Positions 31,397 to 42,244 of a DNA stretch of 64,000 nt are shown piece by piece. Positions within the stretch are counted from its first letter, which is position 1; the number at the start of each line of letters is the position of its first letter. The stretch is from Vombatus ursinus (Eukaryota; Chordata; Mammalia; Diprotodontia; Vombatidae), in NCBI RefSeq assembly GCF_900497805.2, contig NW_020954588.1:15367192-15431191 (forward strand), given 5' to 3'. Under the pieces are notes generated by a model. The model had not been told where the DNA came from. It was given only the letters and a program-made list of their open reading frames with translations, and did no database searches. The translations under genes and the position numbers were made by a program.

Positions 31397-31632
31397 ATAG
31401 CTAAGCGGTGCCATACAGTTAGAACCCTGGGTCTGGACTAAGGAAGATCTGAGTTCAAATCTGTCCTCAGACACTTACTAGCTGTGTGACCCTGGGCAAG
31501 TCACTTAACCTTGTTTGACTTGATGCATTAGAGAAGAAAATGGCAAACCACTTCAGGATCTTTGCCAAGAAAACTCCATGGACAGTATGATCAAGAGTCA
31601 GACATGACTGAACAACAGCAATAACAGTATTA
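31397..31632 (+). mobile_element. MAR1-type SINE, right arm of an inverted pair
   Basis: Sense: 'gatctgagttcaaatctgtc', 'cagacacttactagctgtgt', 'tttgccaagaaaactccatg', tail 'cagacatgactgaacaacag'. Heads face each other across about 20 bp. Confidence 0.86.
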
Positions 31633-31639
31633 TCTGGTT

Positions 31640-32190
31640 TTTGGTACATAACCAGCCTGACTCCTTTTCTTGGTCACGCTTGTTTTAGCTGATATATTTT
31701 ATAGAAGTTTTGGGCTCCTGTCTCTCCTTCCTTCAGGCTATCTTCCACACAGATCAAATATAAGGGCATTTAAAGCCCTTTGTGATCTGACTGCAGCTTG
31801 CCTTTCCAGACTTATGACATGTTACTTTCCTTCATGTACTTTTCAATCCAGCCAAATTGGCCCATTTGCTGTTCCTTACACAGAAACACCCCATTTCCCA
31901 CCTCCACACCTTTGCATTGGCTGTCTCCTAGTGTCTCCTAGTATCTCCTAACTTCTGTTTCTTATAATCCCTAGCTTTCTTTAAAGTTCAGTTTTTAAAA
32001 GCCCCATGAGATCTTTCCCGATTCCTCCAGCTACCACTTTCACCCTTTTCTAAAATTGCCTGGTTATTTATTTAATATATATTGTGGCTATATTTATATG
32101 TGTATTTATTGTTTCTCCTTAATACAACATACATTCCTGGAGGACAGAGACTGTTTCCTTTTTGTCACTGAATCTGCAGCTCCCACCACA
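31640..32190 (+). mobile_element. L2-type LINE 3' region
   Basis: 'gcatttaaagccctttgtga', 'cctttccagacttatgacat', 'tttgcattggctgtctccta', 'aaaattgcctggttatttat', 'gaggacagagactgtttcct': the end of ORF2 and the 3' UTR in L2 order. The repeated word TCTCCTAG at 31922-31950 is a small local duplication. Confidence 0.75.
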
Positions 32191-33884
32191 AAGTCAGCTG
32201 CAAAAGAGCAACTCAATTCATGCTTTTAATTAGTGACTGGATAGATAGAAGGTGCCTTTGGTGACAGCAATGAAGCCTACTTATTCTTGATTCCTTTGAG
32301 CTCAGGATGGTCTGTAATTCAAGGACATTCATCCTCCCTAGTTACCAGTAGCCTATTGGTTAAAAAGTGGGATTTTGTGTCAGGGAGCAGGTATGGATCA
32401 TTTTAAATGTTACCCAATTTTGCACAAGTAAACTACATCCTTTGTTCTTCTGTCCAATTCTGAGAGAGATAAATTGTCTTTCTGCTTTGTCTTTTCAAAA
32501 TAAGTATATTAAGAAAGTAGGGGGATACAACAGGCACACAGTAGGTACTAAGCCACAGTAGGTGTCTATCCAACTGCATATTATTATCTGGGCAACTAGT
32601 GTTATTACTTCACTTTTTTTTTTCCCTTCTGTGACTTGTTAGACCAGTCTCCTTTGAATGCCATGGAACTCATTTAGAAGTCCATTGTTAAAGCTGGGAA
32701 TCTAGGGGGATGATAAATGACCTTGTAAGCAAGGGGTGGGGAGGATAGTTGTTTGAGGTCATTAATTATGCCCAGATCTAAAGTCACTCCAGACAGTTGG
32801 TTGATCACTGGCAGAGCAGGCAGCAGGGGAGTCATTGTTGAAAGAACAAAGCAGGTAGGTGGGTAGGGAAACTGAATGATGGTGTGCATCATTGGTTGTA
32901 TGTTTGAAAAGCAGGTGAGTATGTGCAAAGGGAGAGTCTCTCCCTGGGTGTGGACTGCAAAGTCATTTCTATGTCTGGGTATAGCTAGGATGGTTCGAAG
33001 TCTGGTTTCTTGGAGTTGACTCTGGGTTGGGTATTGAGGAAGTTGGTTTTAGGACTTGGCTTTAGGCCTGCAGCCCATGGCATGATCTTAGCATTTTTGT
33101 GGCCTGTGATGACATTGAGTCCTGAACAAATTTGATATCTGAGACAGAAAGTTCTGAACCCCTTCCTTTCCAAAAGGAGTAAGATTCCTGTTAGGGAGTA
33201 ACCCAGAGCCACAGAAAGTGGTTTGGGGTGTCCTCATAGCAGAGTGCCTTTTATATGTAGTATTTTGAAACTTGATATAATACCTCATAATAAATAAGTG
33301 AAATATTAATTAAAACAAGCCATTATTCAGATCTGCTATCACAGAAAGGCTATTCAAGATTCTAATGTAATAAGAAATTGAACTATAGGGGAGACTTTGT
33401 CTGAAGTTCGAGCACATGTTAGATAGTCTATCTCATCTGCTCTGCCCAGAGCTGTAACTAGGGCTTTGTCCAAGGGTGCCAAAATGTAGGGAGCACTGAT
33501 AGCACCTTCAGATAAAGGTCCTGGTCTTGACATCTAGCTAGTCAGAATGATAGAAAGCCACCAGATGGTCTTCTTTCTCCCAACTACAGCACCAAAGTAA
33601 GTTCCTTTTCCCTCACCATCCTCTAGATCTTTTACCCAATGGAGCCAGGATGCTGGATGTAAGGCTAAATCTCCCACTGCTTGGCCTGGGGTATGTTTTG
33701 CAGTATTTGCATTTTGTGGAAAATGCTAATTATGGTCATTCCCAACCTCCTCCAATAATGTATTTATTTCCCTTGTAACTCTGGCTGAAAAAAAAATATG
33801 TAATACAAGAAAAGGACTCTAATGCTAAATTGTTAAAGCATTTCTGAATTCCTAATTCAGTAAGGTTATCATCTAAATAACTAC
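32191..33884. other. Long unassigned block
   Basis: About 1.7 kb. The part 32565-32720 loosely matches 5670-5830. 32700-33240 is GT-rich on the plus strand without SINE or LINE landmarks and may belong to an old element I do not recognise. No domain-bearing frame. Confidence 0.35.
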
Positions 33885-34860
33885 AATGGTAGCGGCAACT
33901 CTCAACTGCTCCTCCCAGATCACCTCCAATCCATCTGCCATCCAGTGGCCAAATTGCTACTTTTCCTGCCCAATTGCAACCTTACCGAAAAGCTCCAGTG
34001 ACTCTCCAAATCAAAGAAATACTTTTCTGTTTGGCGTCTAGAAATGTTTTGTCACGCCAAGCCCTTCACAATCAGCCTCCAGCCTACCTTTCCAGATGTG
34101 TTACCCATCATTGCCCTTCACAAACTCTACAATCCAACCCAAGTGACCTTCCCACTGATCTTTATATTCAACATTCCTTCTCCTGCCTCCATACCCTTAT
34201 GGAGTTAGTCACCTGAGCTTGGAATGCACTTACTCCTTATCTTTGCCTTGAGATCTAATGTTGTTATTATTGTTGTTGTTGTTGTTGTTTTTGAGTCCTG
34301 GTGACTGTCCATGGGATTTTCTTGGCAAAGATACTGGACTAGTTTGCCATTTCCTTCTCCAGTGTGTCCCCATTTACAAATGAGGAACTGAGGCAAATAA
34401 GGGTTAGGTGACATGCCCATGGTCATACAGAAAATAAGTGTCTGAGGCCAGATTTGAACTCACATCTTCTTGCCTCCAGGCCTAGCATTATATCCATTAT
34501 GCCACCTAGCTGCCCTCTTAGCTTCCTTCAAAACCAAAATCTACCTCTAATATGAAGCTTTTCCTGGAATCTTCTCAACCGCTAGGACCTCCAAAGCTAC
34601 TTTATATATATTCCATGTTTACTTACAAAGTATATATGTGTCTTCCATCTAAGATCACTTCTAATTTACCCTGTATGCATTTTATTTGTACATAATTGTT
34701 TGTATATTGTCTCCCCATTAGACTGTGAGTTCCTTGAGAGCACACGGACTGGATTTGTTTGTTTTGTTTTGTTTTGTTTTGATCATTCTTTGTATCCCCA
34801 GCTCTTAGAAAGGTGCCTGGCACATAGTAGGTGTTTACCAAACTCTTATTGTTGTTGTTG
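33885..34860 (+). mobile_element. L2 LINE 3' third, split by a MAR1
   Basis: Parts 33885-34255 ('ccaagcccttcacaatcagc', 'tacctttccagatgtgttac', 'gttagtcacctgagcttgga') and 34516-34860 ('ttccttcaaaaccaaaatct', 'ccattagactgtgagttcct', 'gtgcctggcacatagtaggt'). The first part is ORF2 C-terminal coding text with stops. Confidence 0.85.
34256..34515 (-). mobile_element. MAR1-type SINE inserted in L2
   Basis: Starts with a (GTT)n tail at 34260-34290, then 'cttggcaaagatactggact', 'aggtgacatgcccatggtca', 'tatgccacctagctgccct'. Confidence 0.88.
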
Positions 34861-34995
34861 ACATGGTGTTTCCCCTTTGGAGTATATAAACTCTTTGAGA
34901 GCTGAGATCGTTTTATTTTTGACTTTATATCCCCAGAACCTAGCACTGCAACTGGTACATAGTAGGTACATAACAAGTACTTATTTCAGAATGAA
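34861..34995 (+). mobile_element. Second L2 3' end
   Basis: 'aaactctttgagagctgaga', 'tatatccccagaacctagca', 'ggtacatagtaggtacataa', then GAATGAATGAATGA. Confidence 0.78.
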
Positions 34996-35004
34996 TGAAT
35001 GATG

Positions 35005-35155
35005 TTTAGTCTTGGTTCTGGCCCTGACTAGATTTGTGACCTTGGTAAAACCATTGTTTTTCTCTGAGCTTCAGTTTCCTCACCTTTAAAATGAGGACAT
35101 TGGCATAGATACTCTTGAAGGTTCACTACAGAAACTATATCCGATGAGTCTGTGA
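35005..35155 (+). mobile_element. THER2-like SINE
   Basis: 'ctagatttgtgaccttggta', 'cttcagtttcctcaccttta', 'gcatagatactcttgaaggt'. Confidence 0.68.
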
Positions 35156-35589
35156 ATAAGTGTTTATTTCCCAATGACTTAGGGCAGGGGCCCCACTCTC
35201 ACTGACTAATCAATTGCCCCTGAAGGTACCCTGGAATTTTGGGTCATGCTTTGTCATTAAGTGAGCCATATTTTTGCTGGAATCACCCACCTTCCCTTCA
35301 CATATTCAAATACTCCATCAGTGGAAGACTATGGTCCATCTCACCTGTTATTGGTTGAAGCTGCAAAATTGGGTTTGGGGGAAGGGCTCCAGGTATATTA
35401 CTTACTATTAGCTATTTCTAAGGACTTGGTTCTGAACGCAGTTTGAAGATAAATCTCTGGCTTTATTATTCCTTCAATTTGCCAGAGGTAGAAAAAGAAA
35501 TGGCCCTGTAGGACATATTAGAAACAAAAAAATCAAGGAGTCAAAAGATGAATATTAGGACTTTCTTCATGTCTTGCTATGGTGATTTG
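35156..35589. other. Unassigned stretch
   Basis: No repeat recognised; a 61-codon frame is the longest. Confidence 0.4.
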
Positions 35590-35755
35590 ATATAGTGGAA
35601 AGTACACAGGATCTTGGATCATAAGATGTGGGTTCAAATTCTGGTTTTTACTACCTACATGACCTTTGGAAAGTATTTCTGAACCTTGGTTGTTCGTCTA
35701 CAAAATGAGGTTAGATTAGATTTCAAAGGTTCCTCTCATCTCTAATCCTATAATT
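35590..35755 (+). mobile_element. THER2-like SINE
   Basis: 'gatgtgggttcaaattctgg', 'cctacatgacctttggaaag', 'ttagattagatttcaaaggt', 'tctcatctctaatcctataa'. Confidence 0.7.
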
Positions 35756-35849
35756 GATTCACTTAGCCACTTGCGTGCCTCCATTTCCATATATGCCAAA
35801 TGGATGAAGATTATCACTTAGGACCAGATGATACCTAGAAATTTTTTTT

Positions 35850-36310
35850 TGGTCCCTGAAAGAAATGCAATATGTCCAAGATCACCATCATCTCCTCCAA
35901 ATAGCTTTATTTCTGTTGAAGGTAACCTTGAACTCACAGGCACCCAAGTTCTTAAATTCCAGCATTTTCTTTGACTCTTCTCCAATCCCCATAGCCAATC
36001 AGTTGCCTGGTCCTGTGGGTTCTACCACCACCATGTTTCTCTCATCTGTCCCCTTCTCTTTACTCCTAGTTCAAACCCTTATTACCTCTACTATAGAGTA
36101 GCCTAATTATTCTCCCCTTTCCAATCTCTCCTAGCTCCACACTGATACTGTCATATTGAAGAAACAGCAACAATGAGAGAATACTGGGGTGGGGTTTTGG
36201 AGGGGGGGTGAAGTCTGCCCCTGCATCTTATTCATCAGTCTTTTTCTGTCTCTGTCTCTATGCCCAGAATCTAGCATAGTATGTGACACAGAGTAGTTGC
36301 TTAGTAAGTA
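35850..36310 (+). mobile_element. L2 LINE: ORF2 piece and 3' tail
   Basis: 35850-36160 carries L2 coding text ('ttctttgactcttctccaat', 'ccaatcagttgcctggtcct', 'agttcaaacccttattacct'). 36230-36310 is an L2 tail ('cccagaatctagcatagtat', 'gagtagttgcttagtaagta'). They may be one deleted copy. Confidence 0.7.
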
Positions 36311-36655
36311 TGGAATTTGTCACTGTCAAATATATAGGAAGTGCTGTAATGCTGAGGGTAGGAACAGAAGGGCAGTGTTGCCCCAACAGCTCTCCGGGGC
36401 TCCTATTCTTCTGGGTAAGACAGTTTCTCTTCCAATGACATGAGTTAGAAATGTTGCCCTAATCTCATCCAGCAATCCCAGCTCAGCTGAATATCTCTAA
36501 GGGCTGTGAAATAGTGTTTACAGAGGTCCAGGGAGGTCCCTGTCAAAGTCACTTTATTTACACATTCCTCAGATTTAGCCTCCTGGTCTTTCAGTTCTTG
36601 GCAAAAATGCTAAAGAAGAAATTGTATCTGGATCAACATCATCTAGCTAACATCA
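36311..36655. other. Unassigned stretch
   Basis: Nothing recognised before the polypyrimidine tract. Confidence 0.4.
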
Positions 36656-37012
36656 TCCTCTCTCTCCCCATTCTCCCTCGCCTTTTCCTCCCTCTCCCCA
36701 CTTCCCCTCTATCCCTTCCACCTTTTCCTCCTCCCCATCCCCTTGCTATTCCCTCCTCCTTCTTTCCATTCCTCTCTCCTCTTTTTCTCCCCATCCCCCT
36801 TCTCCTCCCCTTCCTCTTTCCCCCTCCTTTTTCTTCCTCCTCCTTCTCCCTTCCTCTCCCCTCCTCTTTCCCCATCCCCCTGCTCCTTCACTCTCTTCTT
36901 TCTCAACCCTCCTCCCTCCTTGTCCTTATTCCCCTTTCTTCTTCCCTCCTCCTCCCCTTCTCTACCCTACTCCCTCCTTCTCTTCCTCGTCTCCCCCTTC
37001 TCTTCACCAAAG
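36656..37012. repeat. Polypyrimidine tract, about 350 bp
   Basis: Almost pure C/T on the plus strand, built from TCCTCCC and CCCCTTCTCC words. The 168-codon plus frame and 65-78 codon minus frames here are composition artefacts. Confidence 0.93.
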
Positions 37013-37154
37013 TTGTTTGAACCCAACAGCTAATGATACTAGGAGGATTCCGTGTACTGGGTAACTACAGGCCCATGACATTATCCTTCACTGGGCCCCT
37101 GCCATTTGACTACTCACTGTATTTCTTTTCTTTCTTTCAATTTATATCTATACC

Positions 37155-37159
<5 letters not shown>

Positions 37160-37236
<77 letters not shown>
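37160..37236. repeat. (CT)n(GT)n compound microsatellite
   Basis: About 22 CT units, TTCTG, then about 14 GT units. Confidence 0.97.
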
Positions 37237-37237
<1 letters not shown>

Positions 37238-37269
37238 ATTTTTAATCCCTGACCTTTTGTGTGTTTTTC

Positions 37270-37470
37270 AGATCACTTATATCTTTGAACCCTCACAAAC
37301 ATCTTAAGTAGGTACTACAAAAATAATCATAGCCATTTCCCTGAGGAGGTTGAGGGAGATCAGTTGACTTACCCACAGTCATCCTGCTAGGAAGTATCTG
37401 AGGCGATATTCAAATTCAGCTCTTCCTAAGTCCAGATTCAGCATTCTGACAGTAAAGTCACATTGCCTCC
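37270..37470 (-). mobile_element. MIR/THER1
   Basis: Antisense 'gaaccctcacaaacatctta', 'agttgacttacccacagtca', 'attcaaattcagctcttcct'. Confidence 0.66.
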
Positions 37471-37774
37471 CTTTGTTTTTCGCTTAAAACAATGGAACTA
37501 AGATGTGTTTTGAAAATTAATAAATAAATACATTCCAAGCATGTATGTCACTTATAAATTCCAGCTGGGGCAGCAGCAACTAGAAATGATTTACCTGTTA
37601 ACTCGTTATGAAGTGGCTTTGTATTAGGGCCTCAAACACTTCTATCTGCCAATGTGGCACCAGGAAGTGATTTTATCTGTAGCCCAGATAGAGAGAAGAT
37701 GCTACTCATTCCCTTTGTATCTTGTTATTGAGATAGAATGTCAAAGTTTGCTTTAACATTCCTATATTCAGGAA
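37471..37774. other. Unassigned stretch
   Basis: No repeat recognised between the MIR and the next SINE. Confidence 0.4.
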
Positions 37775-38070
37775 GAAATATGTGGAAATAATACCGGGGG
37801 TAACATCAGAAGATCTGGGTTTGAATCCCAGGACAATATAATCTTCTTGAGGGCAGTGATGGTTTTTATGTTGGGGTTTATATTCCAATGCCTAGCACAT
37901 AGTAGGCACTTAATAAATACTTGTTGAATTGAATTGAATCCTGTTCTCTGTCCCTTGTTTATTATCTGTGGGTCTTTGAGCAAACAAATCTCTCTAGATC
38001 TTGGTTTCTTTATCTGTTAAAGGAAGAGATGTTAAATGAAGTCCAAAGGCCCTTCCAGCCTTTCACTAAG
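37775..38070 (+). mobile_element. THER2-like SINE split by an L2 3' tail
   Basis: SINE parts 37775-37831 ('gaagatctgggtttgaatcc') and 37926-38070 ('ggtctttgagcaaacaaatc', 'cttggtttctttatctgtta', 'aaggcccttccagcctttca'). An L2 tail lies between at 37832-37925 ('gcctagcacatagtaggcac', 'ttaataaatacttgttgaat'). Confidence 0.7.
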
Positions 38071-38650
38071 CCTTACCAGAGTAGGCATGGCCTCAGAATG
38101 CACTGATAAGGTACACGCTTCTTCTGGGCCCAAATCCGTTGGCCACTCTCTTTGATGTCAGCTGTTCATAGACCTTGAGGCAGTTTAGCAAAGGAAGTTA
38201 CATTGACAGAACATGCTTTGCTGGCTTCGCCTTTCAGTGAGAGAGGAATCCTAGCACAGCACAAAAATTCACTTGCTTCTTTTATACTTCATTACTCTGC
38301 ATCTACAGTACTGTAAAGGTGTGTATCTAAACATCAGTTTCAGCCATGGTTCCATTGCAGATTGAGCCAATGTGGCTGCATTGCCTTCCCTACTGTGGTA
38401 ACAAAAGAAAGTGTTTATTTCTAGAGATGCTCTCTTGTTCACTTAGTGTTTTAAATCTATTGGTAAGAAAGAATAAAGATAGTATAAAACTGTAGAACAT
38501 CATCTAGGACACCATGATGTAATAGGATAAGGGATTGATTACAAACCAATTAATTTCCACAGAGAACTAGGATGTCTCCATTCCTCTCCTGCATCTCATT
38601 TTGTCTCATATATCACATCATAGTTTCATATCATTCACATCAATCCTAGC
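38071..38650. other. Repeat-poor block, candidate conserved non-coding DNA
   Basis: 38100-38480 has no repeat landmarks and contains 'ttgatgtcagctgttcatag', 'agtttagcaaaggaagttac' and 'acagaacatgctttgctggc', the texture of a conserved enhancer. No frame above 60 codons. Function unknown. Confidence 0.38.
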
Positions 38651-38664
38651 ATAGGATAAGAAAT

Positions 38665-38965
38665 AATATAATAATAATACTAACTGACATTTCTATAGCT
38701 CTCTAAAGCTTGTAAAGTACTTACATGAAAAAATTGGATAGATACTCACTGCAAACCTGTGAGGTAAATCTACAAGTATTATCCTCATTTAAAAATGGGG
38801 AAACTGAGATTCAAACAGACAAAGTGACTTAACTAGTATCAAAAGTAGTAAGTGTCCAAGCTTATATCTCAACTTGGAACTTTCTGACTTCAATTCCAGA
38901 ATCCCAGACAGTATGCACAGTGCCTGGTACATAGTAGGTGCTTAATAAATGTTGTTGACTAACTA
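38665..38965 (-). mobile_element. MIR/THER1 (antisense), followed by a sense L2 tail
   Basis: MIR 38665-38905 ('ctaaagcttgtaaagtactt', 'tggggaaactgagattcaaa'). 38908-38965 is a sense L2 3' tail ('cacagtgcctggtacatagt', 'aggtgcttaataaatgttg'). Confidence 0.74.
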
Positions 38966-39134
38966 GCTGCCTATGTCATAACTCTTTTTATTTGGTACTT
39001 CTGTCCTTGGTAATTTCATTAAACATCCAGAGAACATTGGTTCCTATACTCTGGTAGTCATTGGTCTATCACTTTACTTTTTCTCATTTCCTTTCTTTAG
39101 GATGCTAATGTTTGACTTGGAAGAGTTTCCTAAG

Positions 39135-39265
39135 GTTGGTAGAATAACTATTACTAACTCTCTTTCCAAATGAGGAGTCCAATGGCCAGATAGGTAAGCT
39201 GGTAGAGTTTGGCATTGAATCCAGGTCTTCTAGCTCCAAGTTTGGCACAGTATTCATTAATTACA
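39135..39265 (-). mobile_element. MIR fragment
   Basis: 'caaatgaggagtccaatggc', 'ggcattgaatccaggtcttc', 'agctccaagtttggcacagt'. Confidence 0.55.
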
Positions 39266-39399
39266 CCAAATTTCCTCACTCAGTCTCCTACTATTGCTAC
39301 GCAGTATTCTCATTGCTTAGATGTGGGCTCTCTTAAGGGAAGAGGCTCTTTAACATTTTTTACATTTAATTTTTTATTTTATTTTTTCCTTATTACATG

Positions 39400-41012
39400 C
39401 AACATTTTTTAAAATATTTTTTATTTAGAGTTGTATATTTTTTCCCTCCCACTCTCCCCTCCCCCCTTCCTTAGAAGGTGGGCAATTTGATATAGATTAT
39501 ACATGTGCAGTTATGCAAAACATTTCCATATTAGCCATATTGCAAAAGAAAATGTAGACAAAAGAACAAAAATAATTAAGAAAGTTTAAAAAAAAAAAGA
39601 GTATGCTTCATCCTGCATTCAGACTCCATCAGTTCTTTCTCTAGAGGTGGATAGCATTTTTCATCATAGGTCCTTTGGAATTGTCTTGCATCATCGTATT
39701 CCTGAAAACAGCTGAATTATTCACAGTTGATCATCATACAATATTGCTGTTACTATATACAATGTTCTCTCGGTCGGGCTCATTTAACTTTGCATCAGTT
39801 CATGTAAGTCTTCCCCAGTTTTTCTGAAAGCATCCTGCTTGTCATTTCTTTTTTATTATTATTATTAATTTATTTTGATTTATCAACAATCACTTCCATA
39901 AGCTTTTGAGTTTTAAATTTTTCTCCCCCTCCCTCCCCAAGACGGCATGCAATCTGATATAGGCTATACATATCCATTCCTATTAAACATATTTTCACAT
40001 TAGTGATGTTGTGAGGAAGAATTAGAACCAACAGGAGGAACCACTAGAAAGAGGAAACAAAACACAACAGAAGAAAAAAAACAGCAGATAGTATGCTTGG
40101 ATCTGCATTCAAACTCCATAGTTCTTTCTTCTTTGGGGATAGCTTTTTCCACCATGAGGCCTTTGGAGATGTCTTAGATCCTTGTATTGCTGAGAAGGGT
40201 TAAGTCTATCAATATTAGTCATCGTACAACGTGGCTGTTACTGTGTACAATGTTCTCCTGATTCTGCTCACTTCACTCAGCATCAGACCACGCAAGTCTT
40301 TCTAGATTTTTCTGAAGTCAGCCTGCTCATCATTTCTTACAGCACAATAGTATTCCATTACATTCATACACCACATCTTGCTCAACCATTCTCCAATTGA
40401 TGGGCAGCCCCTCAATTTCCAATTCTTTGCCACTACAAAAAGAGCTTCTATAAATATTTTTGTACATGTGAGTCCTTCTCCCATTTTTATGATCTCTTTG
40501 GGATACAACCCTAGCAGTGCTATTGCTGGGTCAAAGAGTATGCGCTTTTTTATAGCCCTTTGGCCATAGTTCCAAATTGCTCTCCAAAATGGTCGGATCA
40601 TTTCACAACTCCACCAACAATGCATTAGTGTTCCAATTTTCCCACATCTTCTCCAACATTTATCATTTTCCTGTTTTGTCATGTTGGCCATTCTGATAGG
40701 TGTGATGTGGTACCTTAGAGTTGTTTTGATTTGCATTTCTCTAATCAATGGTGATTTAGAGCATTTTTTCATATGTCTATAGATGGCTTTAATTTCTTCA
40801 TCTGAGAACTGCCTGTTCATATCCTTTGACCATTTATCAATTAGGGACTTCTCGTCATTTCTTACAGCACAATAATATTCCATCACAATCACATACTACA
40901 ACTTGTTCAGCCATTCCCCAATTGATGGGCATCGCCTCAATTTCCAATTCTTTGCTACCACCACAAAAGAAAAGCTACCATCAATATTTTTGTACATATA
41001 GCTCCTTTTTAA
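39400..41012 (-). mobile_element. Older L1 3' end, split by a younger L1
   Basis: Pieces 39400-39840 (3' UTR and extreme ORF2 end, 'gatatagattatacatgtgc', 'cagactccatcagttctttc') and 40864-41012 (next upstream ORF2 text, 'acagcacaataatattccat', 'ccattccccaattgatgggc'). The two are contiguous in an L1 once the insert and its duplication are removed. Confidence 0.88.
39851..40853 (-). mobile_element. Younger L1, 5'-truncated, nested in the older L1
   Basis: Target-site duplication GTCATTTCTT at 39841-39850 and 40854-40863. The left end is the T-run plus (TTA)n of the element's tail, then its 3' UTR ('acggcatgcaatctgatata'). The ORF2 C-terminus is read without stop on the minus strand from the junction to 40302, with SDEEIKAIYRHMKKCSKSPL, then a CWWSCEMIRPFWRAIWNYG region and a terminal MEYYCAVRNDE. 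About 1 kb long, so it lacks the endonuclease and reverse transcriptase domains. The intact C-terminal frame suggests a fairly recent insertion. Confidence 0.92.
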
Positions 41013-41429
41013 AGAGGTTCTTTTTAAAAAAAAGTTTCTTTGAGTCATTCAACAAGTATTTATTGGTATAATTCATCTACCAGTTCTTCTCTATGCTTTC
41101 CTGCCCCTCCCTCTTTAGTTCAGAAGAAAAGCAGTGATTCTGGTTTTCTTTTCAACTCATGGTTGCTGAGAAATCTTTTCTTAACCATTTCTCTCAGCTC
41201 CTCTGCCAGGCCAAACAATGAGGAATATTCTGTTAATGGACTCCCACATAGATTTCTAACCCAATCTGACCAGATATCCTAATTTGTCTTGGAGTAATTC
41301 TCCACTGACCTCCCACTCAGAGAAATCTTGCTGAACTAGTCTGAAACTTGCTCTTCTGATTTCTAACTTTCAAGCTTTCCCCAAAAGCTCTTCTCAACCA
41401 CCTCCAATGACTAAATCCTGTGCTCTGAT
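41013..41429. other. Unassigned stretch
   Basis: Starts with an A/T-rich piece and a possible L2-like 'tcattcaacaagtatttatt'. Nothing else recognised. Confidence 0.4.
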
Positions 41430-41645
41430 CCAAAGCTAGGACTGAACCTATAATTTCATTGATCTAGGGAGTTTCTACATTAGGAATTCCTTGTACCAGG
41501 GCAAGTCAGTGCATTCTCTGCAGCTTTTGGTCTTAGAAAGTTTCCTGGGGCCCCGAGAATACTGGCCCATGGCCAGTATGTATCATGAGCAAGAATTAAA
41601 CCCAGGTCTTCCTGACTAGAAGGCCAGCTCTCTGTCCACTCTATC
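41430..41645 (-). mobile_element. THER/MIR CORE-SINE variant
   Basis: Antisense: 'gggcaagtcagtgcattctc' region, 'ggccagtatgtatcatgagc', 'aaacccaggtcttcctgact', 'ccagctctctgtccactcta'. Same variant family as 7875. Confidence 0.65.
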
Positions 41646-41689
41646 ACCTGGCCTCATCGTATTTTGTGACAGAAGGATATTCTATTCTC

Positions 41690-41850
41690 CTTCATTTTAT
41701 GAGTGAGGAAACTGATAATCAAAGAGGTTAAAAAAATGAGAAAGTAAAATGATTAGACCAATCAACATCAGAGTCAAGGAACCACACATTGGAAATGGGA
41801 CATGAACTCAGCTCTCTAACTCTGGCTGTCTGTACCAGGCTGCCTCTTAA
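41690..41850 (-). mobile_element. MIR
   Basis: 'cattttatgagtgaggaaac', 'gacatgaactcagctctcta', 'actctggctgtctgtaccag'. Confidence 0.62.
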
Positions 41851-42019
41851 TCTGATCTGGTATCTTCAATGTAATTTCTTCTCTATTCCTTACATAAGTG
41901 TAACCCATTTCGGCTGGTTTCTTTTCAACTTCACTACCTAACAGCTCCTAATATTTCTTCACGTTAATTCCTTCTAGCCTAAAGTCATACCTCTAGGCCT
42001 TTCAAATCTCCATAAGGGC

Positions 42020-42244
42020 AGAAAGCATGATTTAATGGAAAAGATACTGGATTTGGAATAATAATAATAATGATGATGATGATAGTAATAGCAACAACAA
42101 CAGCCAACATTTATATAGTGTTCCAGGCACTGTGCTAAGCTCTTTACAATGATGAAAATTCTAGATCTGCTCGTTACTACTTATGTGACTTTGAGCCAAT
42201 TGCATCACCTTACAGGGTATCAGTTTCTTCATTTAGAAAATGAA
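42020..42244 (+). mobile_element. THER/MIR with an internal L2/MIR-type insertion
   Basis: SINE head ('atggaaaagatactggattt'), then (ATA)n(ATG)n and an antisense-type 'ccaggcactgtgctaagctc' at 42123-42142, then SINE core 'tacttatgtgactttgagcc' and 'tcagtttcttcatttagaaa'. Confidence 0.55.

Noticed and set aside
33545-33559. Third CTCF-like site (CCACCAGATGGTCTT)
   Set aside because: Only about 12 of 15 positions fit and the conserved GGC core is changed.
36514-37020. 168-codon frame rich in Pro, Leu and Ser
   Set aside because: Low-complexity translation of the polypyrimidine tract.
40302-40892. 196-codon minus-strand frame as a gene
   Set aside because: It is the L1 ORF2 C-terminus of a nested pair, fused by chance across the insertion junction.
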